Position numbers and translations under genes: made by a program. From Triglochin maritima (lineage: Eukaryota > Streptophyta > Magnoliopsida > Alismatales > Juncaginaceae): DNA of 64,000 nucleotides. The notes below the pieces were generated by a model, which did not search any database, was not told the origin of the DNA, and saw nothing but the letters and a program-made list of their open reading frames with translations. Of this stretch, positions 1 through 10,282 are shown piece after piece. Within the stretch, counting starts at the first letter, position 1; every line of letters starts with the position of its first letter. The stretch covers positions 16,696,001 through 16,760,000 of the forward strand of contig OY821788.1 of NCBI GenBank assembly GCA_963682175.1, given 5' to 3'.

Positions 1-424
1 TGAGTGGAGCAACACTCTCTAAATCTTGAGCACACTTGAGTAGGATTAATGAATTGATCACTAAGTGTGGAAGGTTTGAAGCTTTGAGTGTTTTGGGATT
101 CTCTCTAATGTTTGGGACAAGTTTGTAGTGATAGAGTTTGACGGTTGTAAAGGCGTTCTCTCCCGGCCCGGAACGGGGAGTGGTTAGTGAAGTCGTGAGC
201 GGAGCTCGGTGATCTGAGTGGAGCTTGCAAGAGAGGACTAGGACCCGGGTGGGGTGCCGAACCTCTATAAAAACCGACGCGTCTTTGTGGTTTGCATTAT
301 TCCTTCCCTACTTGCTTTAGTTGTTTAAATTCCGCTGCATATAACTCGATCGATTAAACAAGTAGGTGATTAGTATAAAAGTGATTAGCATTAATTGTGG
401 ACCCATAACCCACACGATCCTACA
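1..424 (+). repeat. Copia 5' LTR, rearranged: inverted block then direct tail
   Basis: Bases 1-130 are the reverse complement of the 3' LTR segment at about 3677-3806. From 134 the sequence runs in normal LTR orientation (matching 3912 onward) to the terminal CA at 424. The LTR therefore changes orientation at 131-133. Either this LTR suffered an internal inversion, or an oppositely oriented LTR abuts a truncated one; the left part is outside the window. Confidence 0.8.
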
Positions 425-426
425 TT

Positions 427-438
427 TGGTATCAGAGC
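427..438 (+). promoter_or_regulatory. Primer binding site, initiator tRNA-Met
   Basis: TGGTATCAGAGC follows the LTR terminus (ending in TACA) by 2 bp. This is the standard complement of the 3' end of plant initiator tRNA-Met and fixes the 5' LTR end at 424. Confidence 0.93.
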
Positions 439-478
439 GTTGTTAGCTAAATTCTCATACTTAATCGTATTATTTAGC

Positions 479-2126
479 ATGGCTTCTACATCATCTAATC
501 ACATAGAAGGATTATGCACCACTAGACCTCCATTGCTTAATGGGTCAAACTATGATTATTGGAAAAATAGGATGAAAATCTTTTTAATATCAAATGACCT
601 TAAGTATTGGATGTTTCTCCAAAATCCATACACCCCCTAAAGAAGATGAATTAGATTCACTTACAAGACCGAAAATGAAAGAAATCGAAATGAATTCGAA
701 AATTATGAACATCTTGTATTGTGGCCTTAATGAGGGTGAATATAATAGGATTAGGGGATGTGAAAGTGCACATGAGATATGGCATAGACTTCAAATGCAC
801 CATGAGGGGGATAGTAAAACTAAGGACACACGCATTAGTCTCCTCATGCATAAATATGAGATTTTTTCTATGAAAATCGGTGAAAACATAAGCGAAATGA
901 ACACTCGCTTCACCGATATCACTAACTCTCTTTTGGTTCTTGGAAGAAAAATCAATGAAGGAGAGATGACAAGGAAGTTCCTCCGGTCCCTTAGCATCGA
1001 TTGGGAAGATAAAGTCGTCGCAATTGAAGAGGCGCATGATCTCTCAAAATTAAAGATGGAGGAGCTCATTGGAAACTTGATGGCTTATGAACTTCAAATC
1101 AATCATCGGAAGGAGAAGGAAGCCACCAAGAAAACATCCACTTTGGCATTACATGCAAATTTAGATGAACCAAGGAGGAGTATAGAAGATGAGGACATAG
1201 AAGTCCTAGCCAAAGACTTCTTCAAATACCTCAACAAGGATAAAGAAGAAAATAATGAAAGAAGAGGTAGAAGGAGTGAAAACAGAGAAAAGAAGGAGAA
1301 GGAAGAGAGTGGAAATGAGAGAAAAGAGAAGGAGAAGAAAAATGAGAGGAGGGAGAGAAGAAGAGAAAAGGAGAAGAGTAAGACAAAAGAGAAGAGGTTG
1401 GAAGCTCACAAGGCTACATTGGACGATTCATCGTCTTCATCGTCATCCAAAACAACCACACCTTCATCAACAAAAGAATATGCACACATGTGCTACATGG
1501 CAATTCAAGATGAAGGAAGTGAGGTAGAATCTAACTCTTGCTCTAATAATTCATGCTCAACTAAGTCTTATTATAGTGATAGCTCAAATTCTAGTGCAAA
1601 TAATGAAAATTATACACATGATGAGCTTCAAAATGGTTTCCATGACTTAGTTAAACAATATGAGATCATTTGTGATAAAAATAAAAATGCTAGAAAGCTA
1701 ATCAAAGATCTCCAAAGCAAAATTGAAACATGCATGAATGAGAAAAATGAGGTGGTTGCTAAACTAGAAAATTATGCATCAAATTTTGATAAATTAAAAG
1801 CAACACCTATAGATTGTGAACAATTAGATCTTCTAGCTTGCAATGTGCAATTAAGAAAAGATCTAGAAAAATTCACACATGGAACTAAGATGCTTAACAT
1901 GCTATTAGGTAGTCAAAGGCAATCTTTGCAAAAACATGGTTTAGGATACAATGCAAAATTCAAAAACCATGTATCTCACACTACTCTAAATGGAAAGCAC
2001 TTAGTTGTAAACCATAGTTCCTCAAATGTGTGGGCTCCTAAAACCAAAATGGTTTGGGTTCCCAAAGCTAACATTCAAGGACCCAAAGTTGTTTGGGTAC
2101 CTAAATCTACTCTTGTAGGAGCTTGA
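479..2126 (+). pseudogene. Copia gag, one frameshift, no zinc knuckle
   Basis: Capsid/nucleocapsid precursor of a Copia element. From the ATG at 479 the protein opens with a Copia gag N-terminus (PPLLNGSNYDYWKNRMKIFL, then a UBN2-type helical domain). The frame stops at 638-640 and continues one frame over until 2124-2126. The break lies in a run of five C at about 632-637, consistent with a 1-nt slip. A Lys/Glu/Arg-rich stretch covers 1245-1400 and a Ser-rich stretch follows. The C-terminus has repeated VWVPK-type motifs that in full elements follow the CCHC knuckle, but no CCHC is present. The stop is followed directly by non-coding DNA, so zinc knuckle and all of pol were removed. Confidence 0.85.
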
Positions 2127-2721
2127 GGAGGAGATTGGTGGTGACCGGGTGAGCTCAAGAGTCAAATTCAAATCCGGTTGCATCACCAAATGAGATTGGA
2201 GCTAAATTCGAATTCAACATTGGTATAAAAATTCCTATCTATACAATTCATGTTAAATTAGCTCTAATCTAGCTTCATATGCTTAATTGACATATCATAT
2301 AAATTTAATTCATTGCAAATCATTTATCACATCCATTGATTTTAAATGTCATTTTTTAAATGGATGTTAGAATAAGGCTTAAGTAGAAACTTAATTGAAC
2401 TTAAAATTTCATCATACTCATTGTTTCAATTTAACCTTATTGATAGGGGGAGCTTAAATGTTATATCTTTTATTAGAGTAATGAAGTGCAAAATTTAGGG
2501 GGAGCAACTTCATTACGATGACATCCTTTTGACTTATATAATTATCAATGTTTTTGATGGATGTCAAAGGGGGAGACAGAATTAAGGGGGTAACTTGAAA
2601 AACTTGATAAAATTTGAACAAAAACTATGCACATCCATAGGGGGAGCATTTATATGCATAGTTTACATATACAAATTTCAAGTATTAAGATATCGGTTGC
2701 CATCATCAAAAAGGGGGAGAT
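2127..2721 (+). other. Non-coding 3' interior with six purine boxes and PPT
   Basis: AT-rich, no credible ORF. Purine-rich boxes with GGGGG cores occur near 2445, 2498, 2567, 2585, 2639 and 2711. The last (AAAAAGGGGGAGA, ending 2720) abuts the 3' LTR and is the functional polypurine tract; the others look like extra PPT copies, a trait described for Sireviruses. Confidence 0.75.
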
Positions 2722-4191
2722 TGTTGGCTTTTTGGCCTTAATCTTATGTTTTGATGATTTAATCAACCTAATCTTAATTAGAGTAGCACACACTAAGCAT
2801 TGCATATATATTGTATTGTACTAACATCTACAGGTGATCAAGACTCAAGAAAGAAAGAAATGAAGTCAAGACATGTAATTAAAGCTAAATAGAAGACATG
2901 TAATCTTGATTTCTTTTGAGTCTTAGGAACAAAGTGTAATTGAGCATACTTGAGCTAAAATCAATTTAATCACACACTAGGTTCCCTGTAGAAGTCACAC
3001 ACGAAATTTCACATATTTTGGACTTCAACAGATCACCCAAACTTTGACCGGAAAACACATAACCTGAACCCTAACTGTCTGCCCACATTCGGTCGACCGA
3101 TACAGGCCGTTCGGTCGACCGGATGATCAAGTTATCCAGTTTTTGTTTTCCTTGTCCAGTTTCGGTCGACCGCACCATCTCCTTCGGTCGACCGTTTGAA
3201 CTTACTGTTCCGACTGTTATTCTTGTCGTATATGCCCAACGGTCGTATTCGTATTAAAACTATATACACCTCCATATACTTAACCAAACGGTCGAACCAT
3301 TTGCCAAGTTCGGTCGACCGTTTAACCTTGTCAAGAATTCCCTGCTATCGGTCGATACGATTTCGTTCGACTGATCCAGTTTTCCCTCTACCGAAACGCT
3401 TATTCGGTCGACCGGTAACCCTGTTCGGTCGACCGTTTTCTTAATAGACTTAAGTGTTCGGTCGGCCTATTCATATTTCGGTCGACCGTATCCTTATCGA
3501 ACCCAAGCGTTCGGTCGACCGTTCCACTTTTCGGTCGACCGTTTTTGGACAGATTTACAGCCCGAATTTTCTGCTTTGTGTGCTTTGCACAAAATCCAAT
3601 CAAATCTTGTCCCAACGGATCTGTCCTCTCTAATGCTTATAAATAGAGTTGTAAAACACATTTTAACAGAACTCTCCCACTACAAACTTGTCCCAAATAT
3701 TAGAGAGAATCCCAAACACTCAAAGCTTCAAACCTTACATACTTAGTGATCAATTCCTTAATCCTACTCAAGTGTGCTCAAGATTTAGAGAGTGTTGCTC
3801 CACTCAAGTTCTCATTTGTTGTCAAAAGAGTATAGGCTCCGGTGAAAGCCCGAAGCATCCTTCTCGGATTGTGAGAAGAGGATTCCAAGCTCGGCGAGGG
3901 TTGTTCGCGAGTTTGACGGTTGTAAAGGCGTTCTCTCCCGGCCCGGAACGGGGAGTGGTTAGTGAAGTCGTGAGCGGAGCTCGGTGATCCGAGCGGAGCT
4001 TGCAAGAGAGGACTAGGACCCGGGTGGGGTGCCGAACCTCTATAAAAACGCCGAGTCGATTTGTGGTTTGCATATTCCTACACTTGCTTGTTTTAGTTTT
4101 AAATTCCGCTGCATTTCTTTGATCGACTAAACAAGTAGGTAATTAGGTGATTAGCATTAATTGTGGACCCATAAACCCACACGATCCTACA
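2722..4191 (+). repeat. Copia 3' LTR, 1470 bp
   Basis: Begins TGTTGGCTTTTTGGC right after the polypurine tract and ends CACACGATCCTACA. Its last 280 bp match the direct part of the 5' LTR (134-424). A TATA-like box (TATAAATA) lies near 3639. Upstream of it sits a dense cluster of GGTCGACC palindromes. Partial copies of the same LTR family occur at 18593-18826 and 27241-28074, and a related full LTR at 24680-26136 (minus). Confidence 0.9.
3097..3545. promoter_or_regulatory. Cluster of ten GGTCGACC palindromes in Copia U3
   Basis: Ten perfect GGTCGACC cores, mostly in the context TTCGGTCGACCG, lie within about 450 bp, with several one-base variants between them. Spacing is irregular (about 16 to 130 bp). 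They sit about 100-540 bp upstream of the TATA-like box, as expected for promoter elements. Palindrome clusters in Sirevirus LTRs are known in general; a role as host-factor binding sites is inference. Confidence 0.7.
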
Positions 4192-5305
4192 AGATATTGT
4201 TATTTTTGTGATTTTTGATTAAGGAAAGAAAGAGAGAGAAATAAGTTTGGTTTGAGATTTTTGGTTTTTAATTTTCTAAAGAAAGAACAACCAAAAAAAG
4301 AAAAACAAATACGGATGAGAGTCCAGCGGGTGGAGGTTTAGATATCGGGTTTTGTTTAGAGAAATCTGAAACTTATAATAAATCACATTAGTTATAAAGC
4401 ATGACATGATAAATGATTCAACATAAACTCAAGTAATCAAAATATACTGACACGAAATTAAAATAATAGCAACATTCTTCTTCTCATCACCCTAAATCCG
4501 TCACCCCACCCTTTGGAGAGAGTTAGAAACTCATGGCTGGAGGGAAGGAGAAGGGGTCCTAGAGAAATTACAAAAGAAAACTAAAAACAAGAAATAAACC
4601 AACAGAATTTTATTGCTAAAGAATGAAATAAAAACTAAAACTCCTTTAAAACATCGTTTCGGGGCTATTTATAGCCGATACAAGTGACCCAAGTATAAAA
4701 TAGGAAAGTACACGCGTCATAACACGACTGGACAAAATCCGGGGCCACGGATCGCAAGTGGTGCGGCGTTTTCGCCGCAACTTGCATGTAATGTGCGGCG
4801 GAATCGCCACAAATTTAGCTCTGATTGGATCCGAATTTTTCCTGTGTGTTTATGGTATGATTTAAATGCCTTTGCGCGTCTGGATTTATTTCTTTCCTTT
4901 CTTTTAAGCTCCGAATTTATTTCTTCATATATTTGGAGATCCAAATTGATTTTTCTTTAGAACTTCTCCAAAATAATATTTTGGTACTTGTAATTTGCAG
5001 TCGGGTCTTCGGCTTTTCGCAATTAAGTCCCTGACTACTTTTGTGCTTAAGTCCTTGACCTTTTTGTAATTAGGTCCTTGAATGCTTTTAGGCTTGGATG
5101 GACTTCCATTTGAATCCCGATAATCTTGAACTTGGTCTTTATGACAGAAATAAGTCTCTTGCATGCATTTATGCTCGGGATATGGGTAATTTGCATTGAG
5201 GTCCATGTATTATGTAAATAAGACTAAACACATACCTTAGTAGCATTTATTGATATAAAATTAATCTAAATGAAAGACATATGATGCAATGTATGCAATG
5301 CATCA
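4192..5305 (-). repeat. Athila A 3' LTR, outer ~80 bp removed
   Basis: Matches 10362-11482 nearly base for base and ends CATCA just before the antisense polypurine tract. The first ~80 bp of the LTR (10283-10361 in the partner copy) are missing because the Copia element is inserted here. It contains an antisense TATA box (TATTTATA, 4666-4673) and two palindromes, TGCGGCGTTTTCGCCGCA (4762-4779) and TGCGGCGGAATCGCCACA (4794-4811). Confidence 0.88.
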
Positions 5306-6268
5306 AATACCCCCACACCTAGATTTTGCTTGTCCCTAGCAAAACAAAATATAAAAAAATGAAAACAGGGAAATCCTAACTCACTTTCGTAGGAATCACG
5401 GTTGCACTTAGCATGTGCAACAAGCCTTTAAACCCCCAAGTTTCCTTAGAGGACGAGTTTTGTCTCGTGAGGGTTTTCAGTTGACACACCCACAAAGTCT
5501 TAATTCAATATTGCATTAATAACTCTCAATATCTCCACCTCAACCTTATACAGCTCACTTAGAATTTTGCATGCTCATTATATAATTCTAACTCATAAAA
5601 AATCTGACTTGGTCTTCATTCCTCCAATATTCACACCACTAACCCTTCTACACATGTTATCACTTAAATTATTTTGCATGCCTCCTCTGGTGGTGAAGTA
5701 TCATTCGGATCAGCCATGGCATGGATCATTCTTTTAGCTTTGGGCCTTCAGTATCTTAAAGTATTTTTTTTCGTAATTCAACACATTTGATTTTTTCACA
5801 CTTTTACCCTTTTTGCATTCGTGTAGCGAGTTTGGTCGATAATCCCGAGCTGGCAGACTCAAGTTACCGGGTTTCAAGATACCCCTACGGACCAGTGACT
5901 CGAAGGCTTGGATTTTGTAATCATTTTGCAAAATGTGCTTTCCTCACCTTATTCGTTTATTTTTTTTACTTTTATTTTCCTCAAGGCTTAATTTCTATTA
6001 GAAGTCCACACTTCCTGGTATATTTTCGTCAACCTCTGCTTTTTATCAACCACTTCAAAGATTTGATTCATCCAATTTAAGTGCATACATGTCTTAAAGG
6101 GTAATGAGTTATTTCTTTGGAACTTAGATTTATGTCATAATTTCTACAAGCAGAACTATATAATAAGGAACAAAAACTCAATGCAATTTGTACACGGATT
6201 TTGGCAGTTCAATCTCAAGCTATGTCATGGAGCATTTTTTTAATTTTTTTTATTTTTTTGAAGAATAT

Positions 6269-6304
<36 letters not shown>

Positions 6305-6680
6305 ACACCGCCCCACACCTAAATCATGCATTGTCCTCAATGTATGCAAAGATAAATCAAATGCACTTATTACCTGAGTCAACTTGCGGTAGAGGGGTTG
6401 AATTTGCTCAAAGTCAACCATAGTCAGAACTGGATTGAATGTCACCATGTTGGTGCATGTATCCAGTTGAATTGTTCCCCATGTTGCACTGAGAGTCCTA
6501 AGGCACAGATTCCACACCCCTCACATGTATTGGTTCTCTTATTTGCTCGAGTGATGGTGGTTGGGTGGATGAATTACTCCCATTTTTCTCACTTTCTTTT
6601 TGATTTTGTGATGATATATTTGATTCAGAAATTTTATAGATACGCGATCTCATCACAACATCACTTTGATTGCGTACAAT
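5306..6680 (-). other. Athila A 3' non-coding interior with PPT and stem-loop
   Basis: Antisense polypurine tract AATACCCCCACACCT abuts the LTR at 5306. An inverted repeat, GTTGCAC and GTGCAAC around a 7-nt loop, lies at 5401-5421 and recurs at the same place in B, C and G3. A second CCCCACACCT box lies near 6310. No convincing ORF; RT to integrase would be expected here in an autonomous element and is absent. Confidence 0.65.
6270..6303. repeat. (TAGA)n microsatellite
   Basis: About eight uninterrupted TAGA/GATA units within the non-coding 3' part of element A. Confidence 0.95.
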
Positions 6681-7484
6681 TTATGGTTCACTATCAACAT
6701 GAAAGATATTAAATTCAGCTTTTAAGTTTCCAAAAGATAGTTGCATGAGCCCATTTCGACAATTTATCAAAGCTTCAGAAGTGGCTAAAAAGGGTCTGCC
6801 TAGTATTACAGGGATTTGTCTCTTAGGATTTACAACAAGTTCAGTGTGTAGAACGACAAAATCCACTAGATAAATGAAGTCACCAACCTTAATCAAAATA
6901 TCCACTACTATACCTCTTGGTTTCTTAATAGAGCACTCAGCAAATTGAAGGGTTGTCTTAGATGGTTTTAGTGGACCAAGGTTGAGTTGCTAATAGACAG
7001 AGAACGGGAGTAAGTTAACACTAGCACCAAGGTCTAGAAGGGTTTTGTTGATAAAAGTATCTCCTATCGCACATGAAATTGTGGGACACCCAGGGTCCTT
7101 ATACTTTATAGGAGACGAGTTGGACAGAATAGAGCATATGTTTGCAGTTAAGAATGCCTTCTTTGGTACGTTCGTTCTTCTCTTTTTAGTCCACAGATCT
7201 TTTAAGAATTTAGCATAAACAGGTATTTGTTGAATCATATCTAGGAGTGGAATATTCACCTTAACTTGCTTAAAAACTTCCAAGATTTTCTCCATTTGTG
7301 CACTTGAGCTCTTCTTGAGTCTATTGGGGAATGTGGCTTTAGGAACATAGACTCGCTCAGGTTGAGCCATAGGGTCAGGTTGAGTAGGTGGGTTGGGCTT
7401 TTCAAATTGGACTTCAGGTTCAATGGTCAGGTCACATGTGGGTGCTTGATGACTAGATTGATTAGGAGCCCTAGGATTTACCAC
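6681..7484 (-). pseudogene. Athila A aspartic protease region, one internal stop
   Basis: Retropepsin-like domain that would process the gag-pol precursor. On the minus strand it contains KVNIPLL and the Athila linker KYKDPGCPTI, then the active-site motif LLDLGASVNLLPFSVY. An in-frame TAG (6990-6992) follows that Tyr. The frame then continues through ILIKVGDF and VILGRPFLATSEALINCRNG to a stop at 6681. B has Gln at the TAG position, so a CAG-to-TAG change is likely. The upstream junction with gag (about 7480-7503) is a frameshift in a run of seven A. No RT follows. Confidence 0.8.
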
Positions 7485-8923
7485 ATTGTTATCAATTTTT
7501 TTCCGGACCGTAATGATACTACTGCATTTATTTGTTGGAACGGTCCTTTCTCATTAACCATTTGAACCGGTCTAGGGTTGTTATTTCCTAGAGGTGGTTG
7601 ATAGGGCTGATATTGATTATTAGGTCTTGGATTCACCTCAGGTTGACTTGGAAACTGCCCCTTTTCTCTTTCACCTACAATTTGTGCTAGTTGGCTGACT
7701 TGTGTTTCTAGCCTTTGGAAGGATTGGGTGGTTGTTTGCATAAAAGTCTTAACCATATTTTCCAAGCTTGTCAACCTAACATCATAGTCTCCATTGTTAC
7801 TAAACCCAGATGATGTATTATTTTGGTTATACGGGTTTGGTTGTTGTCTAGGAGGTTGACCTTGTTGGTTCCGTGAAAGATTGGGATGATTACGCCAACC
7901 CGGGTTATAGGTTGATGCGTATGGGTCATTTCTAGAATGGTTAAATGTGGCATTAACTTGTTCCAAGTCCACACAATCCTCAATAATATGACTAGTCTGA
8001 CCACATCTAGAGCAAGGGATAGAAGAGGCTTGATTCACTAGGGGTCGGGTTTTTAGCTCTAGACTTTCCTTTCTACGCATAAGGGTAGCTAGTTTTGCTT
8101 CAACAGCTACAGTAGCATCTATAGCTAAGACACCTGGTTTGGGTTGACTTGCTATTCTAGATCCAATACTAGGGTTAATCGGTGCTCTAGCATTGTCCCA
8201 TTGCATACTATTTTTGGCTAAATCCTCAAGAAAAGTCCAAGCATCATTCTCATTTTTGGGCATGAAGTTCCCTTGGCTTACAGATTCTACCACAACCCTA
8301 GATGTAAGTGTCAATCCCTCATAAATAATTTGGCACAACTACCATCTTGGAATTCCATGATGAGGGCATTGGATCAACAGACTTTTAAATCTTTCTACAT
8401 AGGAATAGAACGACTCGCTCTCAGATTGAACGAATGCAACAATTTCACTCCTAATCCTAATAGTCTTATGGTTGGGGAAATATTTCTTTAAGAACACTTG
8501 ACCAAATTCGGCCCAACTCCTAATAGATCTTTCGGCTAGACTATATAGCCATTTCTTAGCATCGTCCTTCAGTGCTAGAGGCACGAATTTAAGACGCACT
8601 GCCTCCTCAGAGATATACTGATATTGCATAAGGGAGCAGATTTCCTCAAATTCTCTAAGGAATAGATATGGGTCTTCCTTAGAGGTGAACTTGGGCAACA
8701 TACTCATGTATTGTGCCTTCAGTTCGAAGTCGCAACCCGGTATGGTGGGCATAACGATGCACGATGGCTGAGCAACCATCGTTGGGTAGCACCGATCCCT
8801 CAGAGTCCTAGGCGGGTCCACTACATTCTCACCCATTGGATCCGAGTGAGGTGGTGCAACATGTGGATTGGGGCTAAGCTCTAGACTGGAATCCAGATGA
8901 ACTCGTGAGAGTCGATTGCTCAA
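7478..8923 (-). pseudogene. Athila A gag, one internal stop
   Basis: Gag precursor with the Retrotrans_gag domain. N-terminal part 8923-8342 has RDRCYPT, LPKFTSKEDPYLFLREFEE, LKDDAKKWLYSL and FLKKYFPNHKT. An in-frame TAG at 8339-8341 interrupts W-stop-LCQIIYEG; G3 has Gln there. The same frame then continues with a zinc knuckle CSRCGQTSHIIEDC (C-x2-C-x4-H-x4-C), the RNDPYASTYNPGWRNHPN motif, a Pro/Gln/Asn-rich tract and GQFPSQPEVNPR, ending at 7478 after the frameshift into protease. Apart from the stop and frameshift, the gag is full length. Confidence 0.85.
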
Positions 8924-10282
8924 GTCCCGAACCTAAATCTGAGTGTACCGGTTTGAATCAATTTTTGAATTCAAATTTGAAATTTAAATTCCAAATTGAA
9001 TTTCAAGAATCAATTAGTTTTTTTTAAATTTTTTATAATTTTTTTTTTCAAAAATGGAAACAAACCATAGAAGGGTTAACATGAGAAAGAAATCCTAATC
9101 TAGAGAATTGAGGTGAGAAGAGAAAGAAGACTAAGATGAGAAGGGAAACTTAAGTCTAAAAGATAGATGAGAGGGTTGGTCAGAAGTTTCCTAAACAAGC
9201 ACGGTTCAAACAATCCTAGACCTAGTGTCGCTTAAATCTAGACGACTCCTAACTGGTTGAGTTGAATTGATTCGCTTGATTCACCTCCCTCACTAATCAA
9301 ACCAAATTGGCCAGGCAGTGTATAGCTAGTGGGGGCGCTTCCGACAGAGTCGGTGCCAATTAGACAACCACTTCGCTTGGAAGACTTACGTCAACACAAA
9401 AACACTTTCTAGACACCAAATTAAATTCGATCAGCTTCAAGTCATAGCAAGTCAAACCAATCTTCTCCTTAATTGAGTCCGAGTCCTTAGGGGCCAATGT
9501 CTAATTGATTTTAATTTTAAGGCTTGGGTGACACTTTAGGATTGTGATTTGTGGGCCACGGAAGGGTGATGAAATCCCCACCGTATCTTTTCCTTTGGAG
9601 TTGCCCTTAAGATAATTTAACTTAAATTTAGCAAAGATAGTCAAACATTGGTCTTCAATTGGGGACAATTACAAGGTTGTATGCAAACTAAATTATATGC
9701 TTAAATGCAATCGATCAAAACCGTGCACGTACCTTGCCTGCAGCACTCTTCAACAAGAATTAATTTGCAAGAATTTAGCAAGAATAATGCAAACAAAACA
9801 CTATATGATGCATGCACTAAGTCCTTCTAATTTTGCCAATTTTTAGGTCAGAGTTGAATTATTGCCAATTATGGAATTTGAACCTAACACGTGCAGTTCT
9901 ACGAAAAGGAAATTTTCCGAAACTAGAAATTACGAGGAAAATGGCAACAAAGGTTACCAATGCACGCTCAGTCGGGTTCGCCGCCCGCTCTCAAAACTTT
10001 GCGGTTGCTCTACGCGTCCACCCAGAGATGGAGACAACCCCAAAAAAATTTGAAGCCCAGATGCTTCAGACGTGCGGCGGATTCGCCGCAGATTCTTCTT
10101 TGGGTGTGGCGATTTCGCCGACCTTCTTGCTCCGAATGTGCCCGGATTTCGTCGCGCACTCTCTTGTCTCCTGAAATGCAAACCTAAATAGTTAGATAGT
10201 GCACACGATAAACAGAAAGGAATCAAAATCACCAAAAATAAACAAAATCTTCGTCGCCTCCCTGGCAACGACGCCAAAAACT
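8924..10282 (-). other. Athila A 5' leader with tRNA-Asp PBS
   Basis: Non-coding leader between PBS and gag, about 1.35 kb. The antisense PBS lies just inside the LTR (about 10260-10280; in sense it begins TGGCGTCGTTGCC). A conserved leader block lies at about 9555-9592. A palindrome TGCGGCGGATTCGCCGCA is at 10073-10090, with a shorter one near 10106-10121; the first resembles the two palindromes in this element's LTRs. Short ORFs here are not credible genes. Confidence 0.75.

Larger units (their letters stand above)
1..4191 (+). mobile_element. Gag-only Copia (Sirevirus-like) LTR retrotransposon
   Basis: Order seen: rearranged 5' LTR (1-424), tRNA-iMet primer site, a frameshifted gag ORF, a run of purine boxes, and a full 3' LTR (2722-4191). 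Nothing resembling protease, integrase, RT or RNase H lies between gag and the 3' LTR, so the copy is non-autonomous (TR-GAG-like). Long LTRs, several GGGGGAG purine tracts and palindrome-rich LTRs are known traits of the Sirevirus branch of Copia; the lineage call is inferred from these. The 3' flank continues inside the LTR of Athila element A, so this element inserted into A. The matching left TSD is outside the window. Confidence 0.85.

Noticed and set aside
1255..1527. Basic 90-codon ORF overlapping Copia gag
   Set aside because: Shadow of the purine-rich Lys/Glu/Arg tract in gag in another frame.
2722..2723. tRNA, rRNA or organelle-derived inserts anywhere in the window
   Set aside because: Both strands were scanned for tRNA-like arms and familiar plastid or mitochondrial genes; only tRNA-complementary primer sites were found.
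3097..3545. Evenly repeated GGTCGACC words as a CRISPR-like array
   Set aside because: Spacing is irregular, the words are palindromic LTR motifs, and the context is a plant Copia element.
9833..10174. 113-codon ORF in the leader of A
   Set aside because: Lies in the non-coding leader across conserved palindromes; not kept in other Athila leaders.
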